From assembly GCA_030762935.1 (NCBI GenBank), contig CM060881.1:96770001-96834000 (forward strand): a stretch of 64,000 bases of DNA, read 5' to 3'. Each line of letters starts with the position of its first letter. The first letter of the stretch is position 1. Source of the DNA: Hymenopus coronatus. Its lineage: Eukaryota > Arthropoda > Insecta > Mantodea > Hymenopodidae. Under the pieces are notes generated by a model. That model saw only the letters and a program-made list of their open reading frames with translations. It was not told the origin of the DNA and searched no databases. Shown here piece by piece: positions 22,056-33,010 of the stretch. The translations under genes were made by a program, and so were the position numbers.

Positions 22056-22059
22056 GATA

Positions 22060-22190
22060 GAGTCAGACTGAAAAATTCAATGCCATTGCCGGGATTTGAA
22101 CCTCGGATCTTTTGATTTCCCTCAGTGGCTCTAATCATTAAGCTATCATCTCATGGGGAATTATATTCCCTAACGACCTGAATGTTTCCC
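22060..22190 (-). mobile_element. tRNA-like SINE (family D), minus strand
   Basis: Read in reverse, box A-like GATAGCTTAATGATTAG and box B GAGGTTCAAATCCCGG lead to GCATTGAATTTTTCAG. It forms an inverted pair with the copy at 22283. Confidence 0.6.
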
Positions 22191-22282
22191 GGTAATGCAA
22201 AAAAAAAAAAATCCCAAAATAACTTGAGATCTCCTTGTGGTTTACCGGAAAATATGCGAGTCAGTTTGGCATTTTAAGTGGC

Positions 22283-22400
22283 GTGCCAGCATGTTGCCAC
22301 GGTAGCTAAGTGGTTAGAATTACTGACGGAAATCAAAATATTCATAGTTCAAATTCAAGCTACAGCATTGAATTTTTTAGTGAGACTCCACTTTTCCAGC
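22283..22400 (+). mobile_element. tRNA-like SINE (family D), plus strand
   Basis: GGTAGCTAAGTGGTTAG (box A) and ATAGTTCAAATTCAAGC (decayed box B) lead to GCATTGAATTTTTTAG. It is collinear with the reverse copy about 100 bp to the left. Confidence 0.6.
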
Positions 22401-23999
22401 TCCTGTTCTACACACGGCGTGTGTGGAAGAAACAATTAATTAATACTTTCGTAAGCACTGTTTGTTGCAGCATAAGCAGAAAAATTGTGTGATTTTTTTT
22501 TTGTTTTCATTTTATGCCTGTATCATACGTTAATTAACTTTATCATATTAACTATATGTTTATGTGCATATTATGGAAGTTTTTAATGAATAATTTCACG
22601 TATATTGAAGGAATTCTTAGGATATAAAATTTCTGTCCTTAAACTTATAAGTCTGAGTCAAGGATTCCCACTGTTCCAGGTAGGGTAAAGTCTTATAATT
22701 TGTACCACTTTGATACTTTTTAGAATACCACAAAATTTATGAACTATTTCCAGAATTTGATTATTGATAACTGTAGCGTCATCCTTAAGGTTTATGCATT
22801 CCAACTGAGACTGTCACAATTTATAAATTATTATGTAAAATCTACAAAGATGCAAAGCGGCACAATTTATGAGCACGTACTGTAAAATTGTACCACTGGT
22901 ATTTTAAATTGGACCACTAACAGAATATAGGATATAAGCATGCACATTTCAATCTAAGCAAATAGTATTTATTTAAAATGGATTTGTTACATGATTAATA
23001 AAAGAATAGTGGTTATTTTTAAACAAATGAATAATATTTTCTGTTAAATTTGGAAACGAATTAGACTAGTGTGTTTTGGTTTGAATAACTACATAATTCT
23101 CTTTTAAATAAAATCATATGTATTTAGATGGAAAATCAACACAGCAAAAGTCTTTTTTCTTTGCATTAATGTTAGCATACTTTATATGAAACCAGACATT
23201 ACATTTTAAACACCGAATCATTTCTTCTCTCTCTCCCCTTCGCAGATGTTGCAGTACCAGATAGATGATACTGATCAATTGGAGGTTTAGTAGCTTTCTT
23301 AATATATATTATATTACCTTCACAGTGTGAGTTGCTGATACTCTAGGACTATAAATTAAGTTATCAAAGAACTGGTTTCATTATTATGTTTAGAATATAA
23401 CTAAATAAAACTAAGAATGCAGTACCTGCTCCGTGAGTAACACGGCATGTTTCTATCGAAGCGTTGAATACCTCTTCAACTCTCCTGATCTCCTGGCACC
23501 CAGAGAACCAAGAAGAAGCAGGAAGAGTAAAAAAATAGCGTGAGGAGGTAGGCGAGAACAGCTATGGTTAGGAAAGTGATGGCTTTTTAATCTTCTACAT
23601 TTGCACAATAACAATGCAGGCTACGAAATATTTATTTTTGCTCTCTCTGTAGCTTATGTGTGTGATAAATGAAGTACTATAATTCATACGAAAGTTTAAG
23701 TTCTCCTCAGTTCACCCCACTGAATTGAAAAAAGGAGAAAAAAACATGTGCTAAAAAAACATCCAATCTATATCAAATTTCTTATCTATCTCAGATGATG
23801 TTTAGTTATATGACTATGCAGATCTTCATATTTTCTACTAATAACCTAGGAAGAACACTTGATTGAAGAATTTGAATTTTGTAAAATAGAATGAGATAAA
23901 CAAAGCAAAAAAAATCATGTAAATATAATGGCATATCAAATATATGCCAAATAAGCCTTTAGTAGCATTAGCCCTTTTGGAAGTATCCGTACTTTTTTT
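22401..23999. other. AT-rich spacer, nothing recognised
   Basis: No tRNA, transposon protein or HT homology is seen in about 1.6 kb. A polypyrimidine run with AG near 23222-23246 is discussed under rejected items. Confidence 0.5.
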
Positions 24000-24872
24000 T
24001 ACCTTCTCTACTTGGTATCTAGCAGCTGGAGAAGGTATATTGCGTTCCGCCCAAAAATTTGACACCAGGATTTCACTGAAATACCGTTTTAGGGTCTCCT
24101 GAATCCCATTATAAAATTGAGAAAGGTTTGAGTTGTTTAGTGCATGAACGCGTGTGTGTGTGTTTGTTCGTTAAAAATACAACTCAAAAACGAAAAGGCG
24201 CTTAAATACCAAACTTGATAGTTAAGTTTAGCATCTTCCAGGATACAACACGAAAATTTTCAACAAAATCCCCCACACCAAAATACGCTTTTCATGGAAA
24301 GGTTTTTAAAATTCTGAATTTCTCAAAAATGGCTACAAAAAGTTTGATTAAATACCATATATTAAAGTTATTTACCTGATAAATAAAATGCATATCTCGA
24401 GTTTTTTTCAAATAGCCTCTAAAGACCTTTTCATACTGGATGACTTTTGCGTAACAGGTAAACCGTAATAGGTAGATAAAAACTACTGCACAAAAGTGTA
24501 GATCTTGTTAAAATAACAATTTAGGTCATATACTTTTTTTTTTGTGGTGTTAAATATTTCCGAAATTCTTTTTTATTAGTTTCAATTTTAAAATACTGAT
24601 ACTTTTCTCAATACGGGAATTTGTTTTTCCAGTTTCTTTTTCTTTACTCCAGGATATGCAAAGAGACCGAATTTCAATCACATAGCAACCAGCTTAAAAG
24701 ATTTGACTATCGCTTTAGCTTAGTGCATTCCCTTATTTTTCTTTTATTTTCAAAGAAACAAGTAATCAGACCATTTGTGTTGTTTATCTTAATTAGCATT
24801 ACTGAAAAATAAACAATTGTAACAATAGTCTGTTACGAGTATTTAGAGAAAACAATATGAATGGAACACATC
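24000..24872 (+). mobile_element. HT element, full length
   Basis: TACCTTCTCTACTTGG begins the H end. The hairpin is largely decayed, and the T end is TAGAGAAAACAATATGAATG plus GAACACATCTT. T runs flank both ends. Confidence 0.8.
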
Positions 24873-25240
24873 TTATTTTTTTAAAACCTTTCTTGCAACA
24901 TCTATAAAATATGACCATACGATTTTCCTTTTTCTTCGCATAGATAAGTTCATCAGCACCATAACAGCAAGTAACCCACGACAGAATATAGCCGTGTTTT
25001 GTTTTCCTTATCATGTAAGCACCCCAAGCTCATGTTGTCTAGTTTGAGATTATTTATGTTCATAAATTTATCCTTGCTAATTTAAGGTTTTAAGCATGAA
25101 AGTTAAAAGCACTGTTATACAGAGCATTCTAGATAATGAAAAATACAGAGTAGAAGGAGAAAAATAAAATATACCTTAGATTTAACGCTTCACTTTATGT
25201 AATGCTGGGGGACCACTTAGGTAGCCGAACAGAGCACTAA
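24873..25240. other. Spacer, nothing recognised
   Basis: AT-rich sequence with no supported feature. Confidence 0.4.
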
Positions 25241-25932
25241 AAACTTGATGTTAACTTTCACATAATTTTCTCTACTTATGCTGCAACATATCGTTTTGCA
25301 AATGCTCATTACTCTATTTACTTCATAATAAACCAGATTAATATTAGCAGAAATAGTCTTATTCTTATTTCCTCATAGATACAAGGGGAATGAGGGAACA
25401 CACTAAGCTAAATCATAAATCAAATCTTTTGTGTAGTAGTCGCTATCTAGTGACATTGCATTTCGATTATCTTTTCATGGCCAGAAGTAAAATAAAATAA
25501 AAACAAGTAACGACTTCCCATTTTAGAAAAGTATTGAACCATTTAAACCAATAACAAGAAATATCTTGGAAATAACTAGCTACTCAAAAAATTATCTAAC
25601 ATAAATTGTGTGCTTTAATGAGATGTATATTTTATGTATAGTAAGATTTTGTCCATCTCTTGCGGTTTACTAATTAAGCATAAGTGATCCAGAATGAAAC
25701 GAACTTCAGAAGCTAATCTCAAAAAATACAAGATATATATTTCAAATTTCATGAAAATATCTTTAAAATATGCTATTTTAATCAAAATCATATTTGAGAA
25801 AATCAAAATCTTCTAATTTTTTTTTCCATCTGAATGGTAATTTTGGCTGGCGTGTCGCATCCTTGGAAGATGCGGATTTCAAATATTAAAATTACTCTTA
25901 ACTGACTTTTCGTTTTGGAATTGCTATTCACA

Positions 25933-25977
<45 letters not shown>

Positions 25978-25990
25978 GGACCTCTTTTAA
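25241..25990 (-). repeat. HT array unit (hairpin-less), long (CA)n
   Basis: It runs from the T end (ACTTGATGTTAACTTTCACA) to ACCTCTTTTAAACAT, where the next T end is fused. The GT-rich segment is a pure (CA)n tract at 25934-25974. Confidence 0.8.
25934..25974. repeat. (CA)n microsatellite inside HT element
   Basis: About 19 CA units lie at the conserved GT-segment position. Confidence 0.95.
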
Positions 25991-27097
25991 ACATTTGATG
26001 TATTCCATTCACGTAATTTTCTCTATCTATGCTGGAATGAACATTATTTTTGTTTATTTTGTACGTCAATGATCAGAATCATATCAGCGCCTCCGGTATG
26101 CCGGAAATTCGTGCCACAGGAGTTCTTTAACATGCCAATAAATCTACTAGCATGAGACTATCGCTTTTAAGCACACTTAAAAACCATTGGGTTTGAATCC
26201 ACGATTTTTAATTCAGACAGCCAGTGCCTAACTAACCCCCAATGTTGGAGAAAATTGTGGATACAGTCTTCTATCTATATCATGCTTATCAAGGTAAACA
26301 GCAGAAATGGCCATATTACGAAATTATTTCCTTGCACAAGGGGAATAATTAAATACAATAAGCTAAAGCGATAGCCAAATCGTTTAAAAGCCGATTCGTT
26401 TGTAATAGTATTGAAATTCCATTCACTTTGCTTAATAAGATGAAAAAAGTAAGAATGACTACCTATTTTTGAAATGCATAAACAGATAAAATTCAAGCCC
26501 ATAACAAGCGATGTCTTGGAAATTATTATCTCCAAAAAAAAAAAAGGTATTTGACATAAATTGTGTTATGACGAGATCTATATGTTTTGTGCTGTAAGTT
26601 TTTGTCTCTCTCTTATGGTTTACCAGTTATACAAAATTAATTCAGAAGAAGAGGTCTTCAGAGCAATTCCCAGGAGAAATACAAAATAGAAATATTGTTT
26701 GTTACGTAAATATTTTTAGTATAATACGAACATTGTTACTGTCAATGTTTGGAAAATAGAATTTAAAAAATGTTTCCATGTAGAGTATAGTTTTCTTTTG
26801 GGGGGGGGGACGATTTTGCTTGAAAATCTTCGTGTCGTATTCTTGGAAGATACTGAACATAAATATCAAGTTGATTATTTAACCTGTCATTTAATTTTCA
26901 GTTATGCTGTTCTCTCTCTCTCTCTCCCACACTCACACACACACATATGCACACGAAGACACACACAATCGGACACATACACTTTTTAAAATATGTTATA
27001 TTCAGGGGACCTCAAAACGTGTATTTCCAGCGAAATTTAGGTAACAAATGTTACATTAGAATACAACCTATGCACTATGTACGAAATAGAGTAAGTA
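25991..27097 (-). mobile_element. HT array terminal unit, interrupted by SINE
   Basis: It starts TTGATGTATTCCATTCACG, is interrupted at 26075-26245 by a SINE, resumes at TCTTCTATCTATATCATGC, and ends with the near-H block and a decayed hairpin (CTATGCACTATGTACG). A (CT)n run and CA-rich sequence lie at 26911-26965. Confidence 0.8.
26075..26245 (-). mobile_element. SINE (family C-like) inserted in an HT element
   Basis: Read in reverse, box B-like GTGGATTCAAACCCAATGG leads to a tail with CATGTTAAAGAACTCC and CGGCATACCGGAGGCGC. It interrupts an otherwise collinear HT copy, so it inserted after that copy. Confidence 0.65.
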
Positions 27098-27769
27098 AAA
27101 ATAATTAATATAAGGATCTAACATGAAACTGCAAGGCATTATAAAACATAAAAAGACAAATATTTTAAATTTCAAACAGCTGTGAATTTATCTTGTCCAC
27201 TACATGTCATTCTCAAGTACTGTTCTCTTCCCCAGATGTCGCATGTGGCCTTATAAGCTTAGGGTGCATGCAATCGACTTTGGATTGTCAGGCTATTTTG
27301 TTAGTGTATTCATATCAAGGATTAGAAAGGTATTTTTATATGCAGAATTTCAGTGGTACCCAAAATTACCAGTTGGCTGGTAAGTGAGGGGTGGATGAAG
27401 TAAAATTAAACAAATGCCCTTCCTCCCCCAAAAAATAATTTTTGCCCAAAATTCGAACTTTTAGAAATAAATGAAACATTGGTTCATTAACAATACTTTG
27501 TAGTTTATTTTTATACTCATAGATTCCATTTTTTTTATCTTTCATAAACATGCTTTTCCACGTTCATTTTATTTCTTGGGAAGATAAGTTTTATATTTTT
27601 CACGTACTGACATGGAACTCATAGAAACAGAGTAGGGTACACCTTGGGCGCTTTACAACGGATATCGATACTGAGGAAGAGTTAACAAGGAAACCTTACT
27701 TTTTGGAGATGAGTAAAAAGTATCAAGTTTAAATCCAAAGAAGGAATAATCAGCAGTAATAACTGTATT
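27098..27769. other. Spacer, nothing recognised
   Basis: The 61-68 codon frames here show no domain. The right part could hold decayed N-terminal sequence of the transposase that follows, but I could not align it. Confidence 0.4.
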
Positions 27770-28930
27770 TTGAAGGACGTGCCACATATGTATGTTGTGG
27801 TTCGGATGTTGTTGCCACTGAAGCTCAGAAGCACATATCCAAATAAAGAAAGAGAGCAAGAGAAGAAATTACTTCGTTGTCTGCGATTTATACGGAGAAA
27901 TAGGTTTAACCGTGAATATGAACTGATGATGGAATGCCTTGTCACAATTTGTGTAAAATTAACCTACACCGAGTTAGGAGAAAATCACAAAGTGTGAAGA
28001 AATAGCCAGAAAGTCCTGAAAACATAATTTTACCACCTGAACTGGTAAAGATGCACGAAGGTGGCACGTTTCTTTTATCTGACGATTTCTCTATGCCAAA
28101 AGAAATATTTTGGTATTTGCAAGCATTGAAGGAGTAAATTTACTAAAAGAAAAGCACACCTTTTTATGGACGATATTTTCAGAAGCTGTAGCAAACAGTA
28201 TAGCCAAATATACACCATCCCCGCCGATCTTGGAAGTAGAAGTCGCGAAACCAAAGTTGCACTGCTGGTATATGCTCTTCTTCCAAATAAGAAAATAGAG
28301 ACTTACAGCAGGCTGTTTAACACACTTAAAGAGAAAATTCCAGACCGGAACCCCAAGTATGTAATTGCAGATTTTGAACCTTGCGCTACTCAAGCTTTGA
28401 AGTCTGTTTCCAAATGAACAAATGCCTGGCTGCAACTATCATTTCAATGAGTATATTTGGAGGAAGATGCAAGAATTAGGAAAGGCACGTGACTACATTC
28501 GGAAAATGCGGAAATTAGTATTCTGCATTAGCGCATCTTCCGCTGAACAAAGTTGATGGTTGGCTCATTATACAAGAAAACTCACCAGGAAATGAGAAAT
28601 TAAGTTTGTATTACGAAAACAATGTGGAACAGTGGCCGAATAATCCTTCAATGCCAAAAGAAATATGAAACTAATACGGAAAATGTTACAGAACCAACAA
28701 TGCTATCGAAAGATAGAACCTCTGGTTCAACAAAATAGTGCAAAGACCCACCCTAACACATCGCGCTAGTTAAGACCTTGAAGGATGAAGCAGAGTACCA
28801 GAAATTTCATTTCGACAGATTAGAACTTAATTTGGAGGGGGTCACACTTGACAAAAGGGCTGCTAATAGCTTGGAAGATCTTGAGGAAACCAGAGAATGT
28901 CTAAAAAACTTGCAGCGAAGAATTCGATGC
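27770..28930 (+). pseudogene. MULE-type transposase domain, decayed
   Basis: The frame shifts several times but keeps the order of a MULE transposase domain (the type often paired with a FLYWCH zinc finger in insects). ILVFASIEGVNLLKEKH precedes FMDDIFRSCSKQYSQIYTI, with the first catalytic-type acid in a D-D-I-F context. Next come LVYALLPNKK and VIADFEPCATQAL (second acid). After a frame change near 28415, GCNYHFNEYIWRKMQELG gives the C-x2-H segment. Later, NNAIE and LVKTLKDEAEYQKFHFD match the C-terminal part. At least three frame changes and several stops make it inactive. Whether it was a transposon or a domesticated copy cannot be told. No terminal inverted repeats were found. Confidence 0.7.
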
Positions 28931-30111
28931 CTGTTAGTGGTGCACGTTATGTGCCATATGCGGGAGTATTTTAGTTTGTTGATTTTACGCCTCCCTTTGG
29001 GTGCTTGTGTGCAGCGTAACTAAGTGTCACTTCCAATCAACTCCACTACACTCACGTACCTGGTACTGAAGCTCTTCTGGGATGGGTTGCCACGGCGTTG
29101 CTCAGTCTTGCATGAACATTGACTCTCCCAGGCGTGGATTTGGCTAGTGGGAGGAGTTGTAGGAGTGATCTTGTAACCTTTTACTGCTGTTTATTCTAAA
29201 GGAGTTTTGAAGACAAGCACCTGGTTATACATTTTATACTGCTGACTGATGTTCTTTAACACTTACTCACAAGTACTTTCAATTACACTGTTTTAGTTGA
29301 GTACATGGCACAATTCACTTTCACCTAATCACGAGCCGACTGTTAAATAGGCGAGCGACGTCACTTACTTCACATACAGTTTCTTATTATAATAAACTTA
29401 CTTCGCGAACTTCTTAACAAAAGACCTTGCCTCACACACACGGCGAATTCTTAACATGCGACGACGTTCCCTCTCTCACGGGTGAATTCTTAGCAAAACA
29501 ACCTCGATGTGCCAAACCTTACTTCTTATATACAGAAAACGGTGTCATGGTGGCTTCTTTCTGATTGGTTGGAAGGTCCGCCAAAATGACACCATCATTA
29601 CCCAAAAACCATTGCAAATTTCCCAGAATGCGTCATAATAATCACGTGATACCACGAATATAAAGAATAAGTCCCCTTGTGTGCTTTAAACTGTGGTTTC
29701 CCCTTACACTAAACTCGAACGTGACTTTCACAAAAGAAGCAACTTCTCACCCCTCTATCCAGTCTGGCGTCATGATTCTGAATAACTTTTAAGAAAACAA
29801 CTGGCTTCTTGGTTCCTATGCATACAACTTTTTAAATATTAACTTTCTTTACATACGTTTAGATAATTAATAAAAATGATTGTTATTATTATTATTAATA
29901 TTATCATTACGAGGCTAATTAACGGTCTCAAACTCTTGCCTAACTGTTAAGTAAGTCAAAAATTCCGTTTTATAGAATTAACTTGAGTAATGAAAAACAT
30001 GATGAATTCTTTCTGAACGAGCTTGTAAATAAATGAAAGTTTAATAATGGAGAAGAAAAAAAACAAATCCCCAAAAAATGAGTTCTAACAGAACGAAAAT
30101 AACATAATAGT
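28931..30111. other. Spacer, possible old element flank
   Basis: It contains two similar blocks (GGCGAATTCTTAAC and GGTGAATTCTTAGC near 29442 and 29481) and TATA-like CTTATATACAG near 29526. This could be part of an LTR or the 3' flank of the MULE-like element, but nothing is firm. Confidence 0.3.
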
Positions 30112-30365
30112 AATAATAACAAAGATATACATTTTTGGGGTGCGATAAGATCACCTCCACGAGGTGTGCCCCGGAAACAGTATGTTTTAAATGCACATAG
30201 CTGGCTAAGACTCTCTCAAAACATTTTTTAACAAAGTAATAAACATGATTATGAGCAATTAACTAACACTTTCGTGCTTCCCTTAATATCCAGTGGCTGA
30301 AACCGGATTGCTTGGTCCATGTTCCCCAATTGCTACTATTTTTGTTTTGTGCCCAACTGCTACAG
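30112..30365 (+). repeat. Unknown repeat U2, copy 1
   Basis: It matches the reverse complement of 58062-58312 along its length. Shared blocks are AAGATCACCTC, GGTGTGCCCCGGAAA (its counterpart is GGTATACCCCGAAAG), AATAAACATGA and GAGCAATTAACT. No coding frame, tRNA box or terminal repeat identifies it. Confidence 0.65.
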
Positions 30366-30690
30366 ATTCGGGTCCGTAGCACTCTGGATCATAGCATATC
30401 CAGGATAGGTAATCAGCTGAATGCCAGGTATGGATGTGAAGTTGAAGAAAGTGAGGTGAAGAAAGTTATGATCAAATGAGGTTTATCCCAAATACTTTTC
30501 TCCGCTATTTTATGTATATGCGCGTGTTCAATTTCCGCTCTTACTATAGACAGAACCATAAACGATGTACATTTATAATAAAATAAATTAACTGATAGGT
30601 AATTGGGAAAGGAGATTTGAAAAGAATACTTCTACCCTAGATTTTCCGGAATTTTTCAGTTATAAGAACTAGGGAAACCTAAAGAAAGAA
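30366..30690. other. Spacer, nothing recognised
   Basis: It holds one purine-rich piece repeated in part (GAAGTTGAAGAAAGTGAGG). No other feature is seen. Confidence 0.35.
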
Positions 30691-30699
30691 ACCTTAGAC

Positions 30700-30790
30700 A
30701 GGCAGGTTTCCTTGGCGGGATTTGAATTGCAGACATCCCCATCACAATTTCGTGATTTAACGATCTCAGCTACCTGTTTTTCTCCGAAAC
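30700..30790 (-). mobile_element. tRNA-like SINE head, minus strand
   Basis: Read in reverse, GGTAGCTGAGATCGTTAAA (box A-like) and CTGCAATTCAAATCCCGCC (box B-like) have tRNA-like spacing. It overlaps the start of the 235-bp duplication. Confidence 0.5.
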
Positions 30791-31215
30791 GCTTATGTTA
30801 AGAATACTGTAAAATAAGTGAAAATGTTTTCAAAATCCACAATACAGTAACAATTTACAGGACATGTGGCTGAAATAATATATAATTAAGTAGAGTAAAT
30901 AGTTGCATATTAGCAAATTTGTCAAAATCAAATTTCTGCTCTATATTATTATGTATTTTTGTGAAGATAAGTTTAATCGCGTTTTCATGACTTAATGACC
31001 TAAGCTACCTGTTTTTCTCCAATACGCTTATGTTAAGAATACTGTAAAATAAGTGAACAGGTTTTCAAAATTTACAATACAGTAACAAACTACAGGATAC
31101 GTGGCTGAAATAATGCATAATTAAATGTAGTAAATAATTATACATTAGCAAATTTGTCAAAATCAAATTTCTATTTTATATTATGTGTTATTCTGAAGAT
31201 AAGTTTAAATAATAC
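30753..31215. repeat. 235-bp tandem direct duplication
   Basis: GCTACCTGTTTTTCTCC occurs at 30769 and 31004. The two units are collinear through ACGCTTATGTTAAGAATACT and TAGCAAATTTGTCAAAATC. Each unit starts with part of the tRNA-like head, so the duplication followed that insertion. Confidence 0.85.
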
Positions 31216-31331
31216 TGCAATTAAATTAATAAAATACATTATTAATACCCATCTTAATTTCCCTAATAAAGTTAAAGCATTTTGAAGGCATATACCCAGG
31301 TAAAATGTATCATTCTTGAAGCCGTTATTAC

Positions 31332-31470
31332 TGTCTCTATCACGAATAATAAGTAGGGAAAGTATTGTATTCCACAAAAAATCGATGTTTAGATTTCATT
31401 GGTAATAGTGTGTTTGAGACCCCTGGATTAAAAATGAGAATTTTTAGAAAAACGTCATATGCGTCTGTGT
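31332..31470 (+). repeat. HT element, H-end fragment
   Basis: TCTCTATCACGAATAATAAG (decayed hairpin), AAAGTATTGTATTCCAC and TTTTTAGAAAAACGTC identify the H end. The body is missing. Confidence 0.65.
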
Positions 31471-31589
31471 ATATAGGAAATGTACTATGTGTGTGATAAG
31501 AGGATGAACTACAGCTGGTAAAGAAGTAAAACTATCAGATCACATTTGAATATACTTTCAGTTAACGAAACTATAATGGTATAAAAAAA

Positions 31590-33010
31590 TATAAAATTCT
31601 TGTTTTTCTTTGGCCCTTGTAATCTAACCCTGGCCTCCCTTGAGATTTTAGTGCATTCCTGTCTAACCATGGCCTCCTGCCTCCATCTTCTACTTATAAC
31701 GTTCTTAGATCTTCCTCAACTCCATCCAGTCACCTTAATTTTTGTCTGCCAACATTGCGTCTACCTTCAGGTTTTTAATTTAGGATGTTTTGGGGTATTC
31801 TACTGTCATCCATTCTGATCACTTTTCTAATCATTCCCAACCTACAGGCCTTTATCTCGGCTATAATGTCTGGAGATTTATATTAAGATTTTAATTCTGT
31901 ATTGTATCTGATTCTCCAGTGATCTTTCTCATATTTAGGACCTTGGATTTTCTTAAGATCGTCCTTTCCAATGTTATCAGTTTTTCCATCTTCTAGGACA
32001 GCGTCCAGGTTTTACTGGCATACAGTACAATTGGTGTTATGGCTGTTTTGTATAATGTAGTTTTTGCTTTTTTACTTATATTTCTTGTGCTCAATGTGTT
32101 GTTTAGGCTCTCAGACATATGTTGCCTGCTGCGATTTCGTGCCTCATGTCTGCGTCTGCAGTATTTTTTTGGGCAACTAAAACTCCTGAATATGTAAAAG
32201 AGCCAACTTCATTAAAGTTGTGCCCGTTTATTTGTACAACATTGCTAGTAGATCATCTTACTCTCATATTCTTCATACATTTGGTCTTTTATTTATTGAT
32301 TACTAACCCCATCTGTTCTACTTCTGTTGAATTTGGCTTACAAGTTCATTTAGCGCACCTAGAGATCTGCACAGAATCACTATATCATTAGCATAGGCCC
32401 TGCACTATGTGGTCCTCTTAAATATAGTACCATTTAAATTAAGGCAACATTCTTCTTAACTTTCTCCAGACCAAATTTGAACCGAATTGTAGATAGACTC
32501 AATGTCTCACTCCGTTGACCGCTAAAAATGTATCAGTTATCTTGTTTTGTAATTTTAATTTATTATACGAGGTACGTCCAGAAAGTAAGTTCCGTTTGGT
32601 AATAAAATTAAATTGCATACAGACACCGAACAATTATTTATTGCACAAAATTCTACAACTCTTATACTACTTTTCCACATAACTGCCGGAATACATTCCG
32701 ATACATATGTTCTTCGTACACTTTAAACAGGCGTACGACAGCATGAACCTATGAAGAATATTGAGGGCACTGAGAAAATTTGGTATCTCATGTAAATTGA
32801 TAAATCTAATAAAAATTACTCTCACGAAGACTTATTTTCTGGACGTACCTCGTATGTCTTCGTGAGAATAATTTTTGTTAGATTTCGGAATGTATATTCA
32901 TGTGTCTTTTCTATATTGCTTGATTGTAAAGATACGGTCAGTCGTACTCCGTCCTTGTCTAAAACCACCATGATATTCATCTAAAAGTTTATCGGTCTAT
33001 AAGATACTTA
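31590..33010 (-). mobile_element. RTE-like LINE reverse transcriptase, decayed
   Basis: Read in reverse from 33010: LLDEYHGGFRQGRSTTDRIF (an RT motif typical of RTE/BovB-related LINEs), then a foreign insert (32573-32856), then TDTFLAVNGVRH, then a decayed YADD region that reads as YANDIVILCRS after correcting the frame near 32390. Further on come KTKYV and the C-terminal signature SRRWRQEAMVRQ near 31660. Many stops and frame changes make the copy dead. The piece encoding FKQAYDSMN lies inverted inside the insert. No 5' end, endonuclease or 3' tail was identified. Confidence 0.75.
32573..32856 (-). mobile_element. Mariner-like ends around an inverted LINE piece
   Basis: The outer termini are inverted copies of TACGAGGTACGTCCAGAAAG, typical mariner-type TIRs with a TA at the edge. 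The left 140 bp, read in reverse, hold GSYVEK plus a stop, matching the C terminus of mariner transposases (GDYVEK-like), and the 3' UTR. The rest (about 32712-32828) is not mariner. On the plus strand it encodes FKQAYDSMN and KFGISCKLINLIKITLT, the RT segment missing from the surrounding minus-strand LINE. Confidence 0.7.

Noticed and set aside
23222..23290. Polypyrimidine run plus CAG followed by a short open frame, resembling a splice acceptor and exon start
   Set aside because: The frame closes after about 15 codons and no conserved peptide or donor site is visible.
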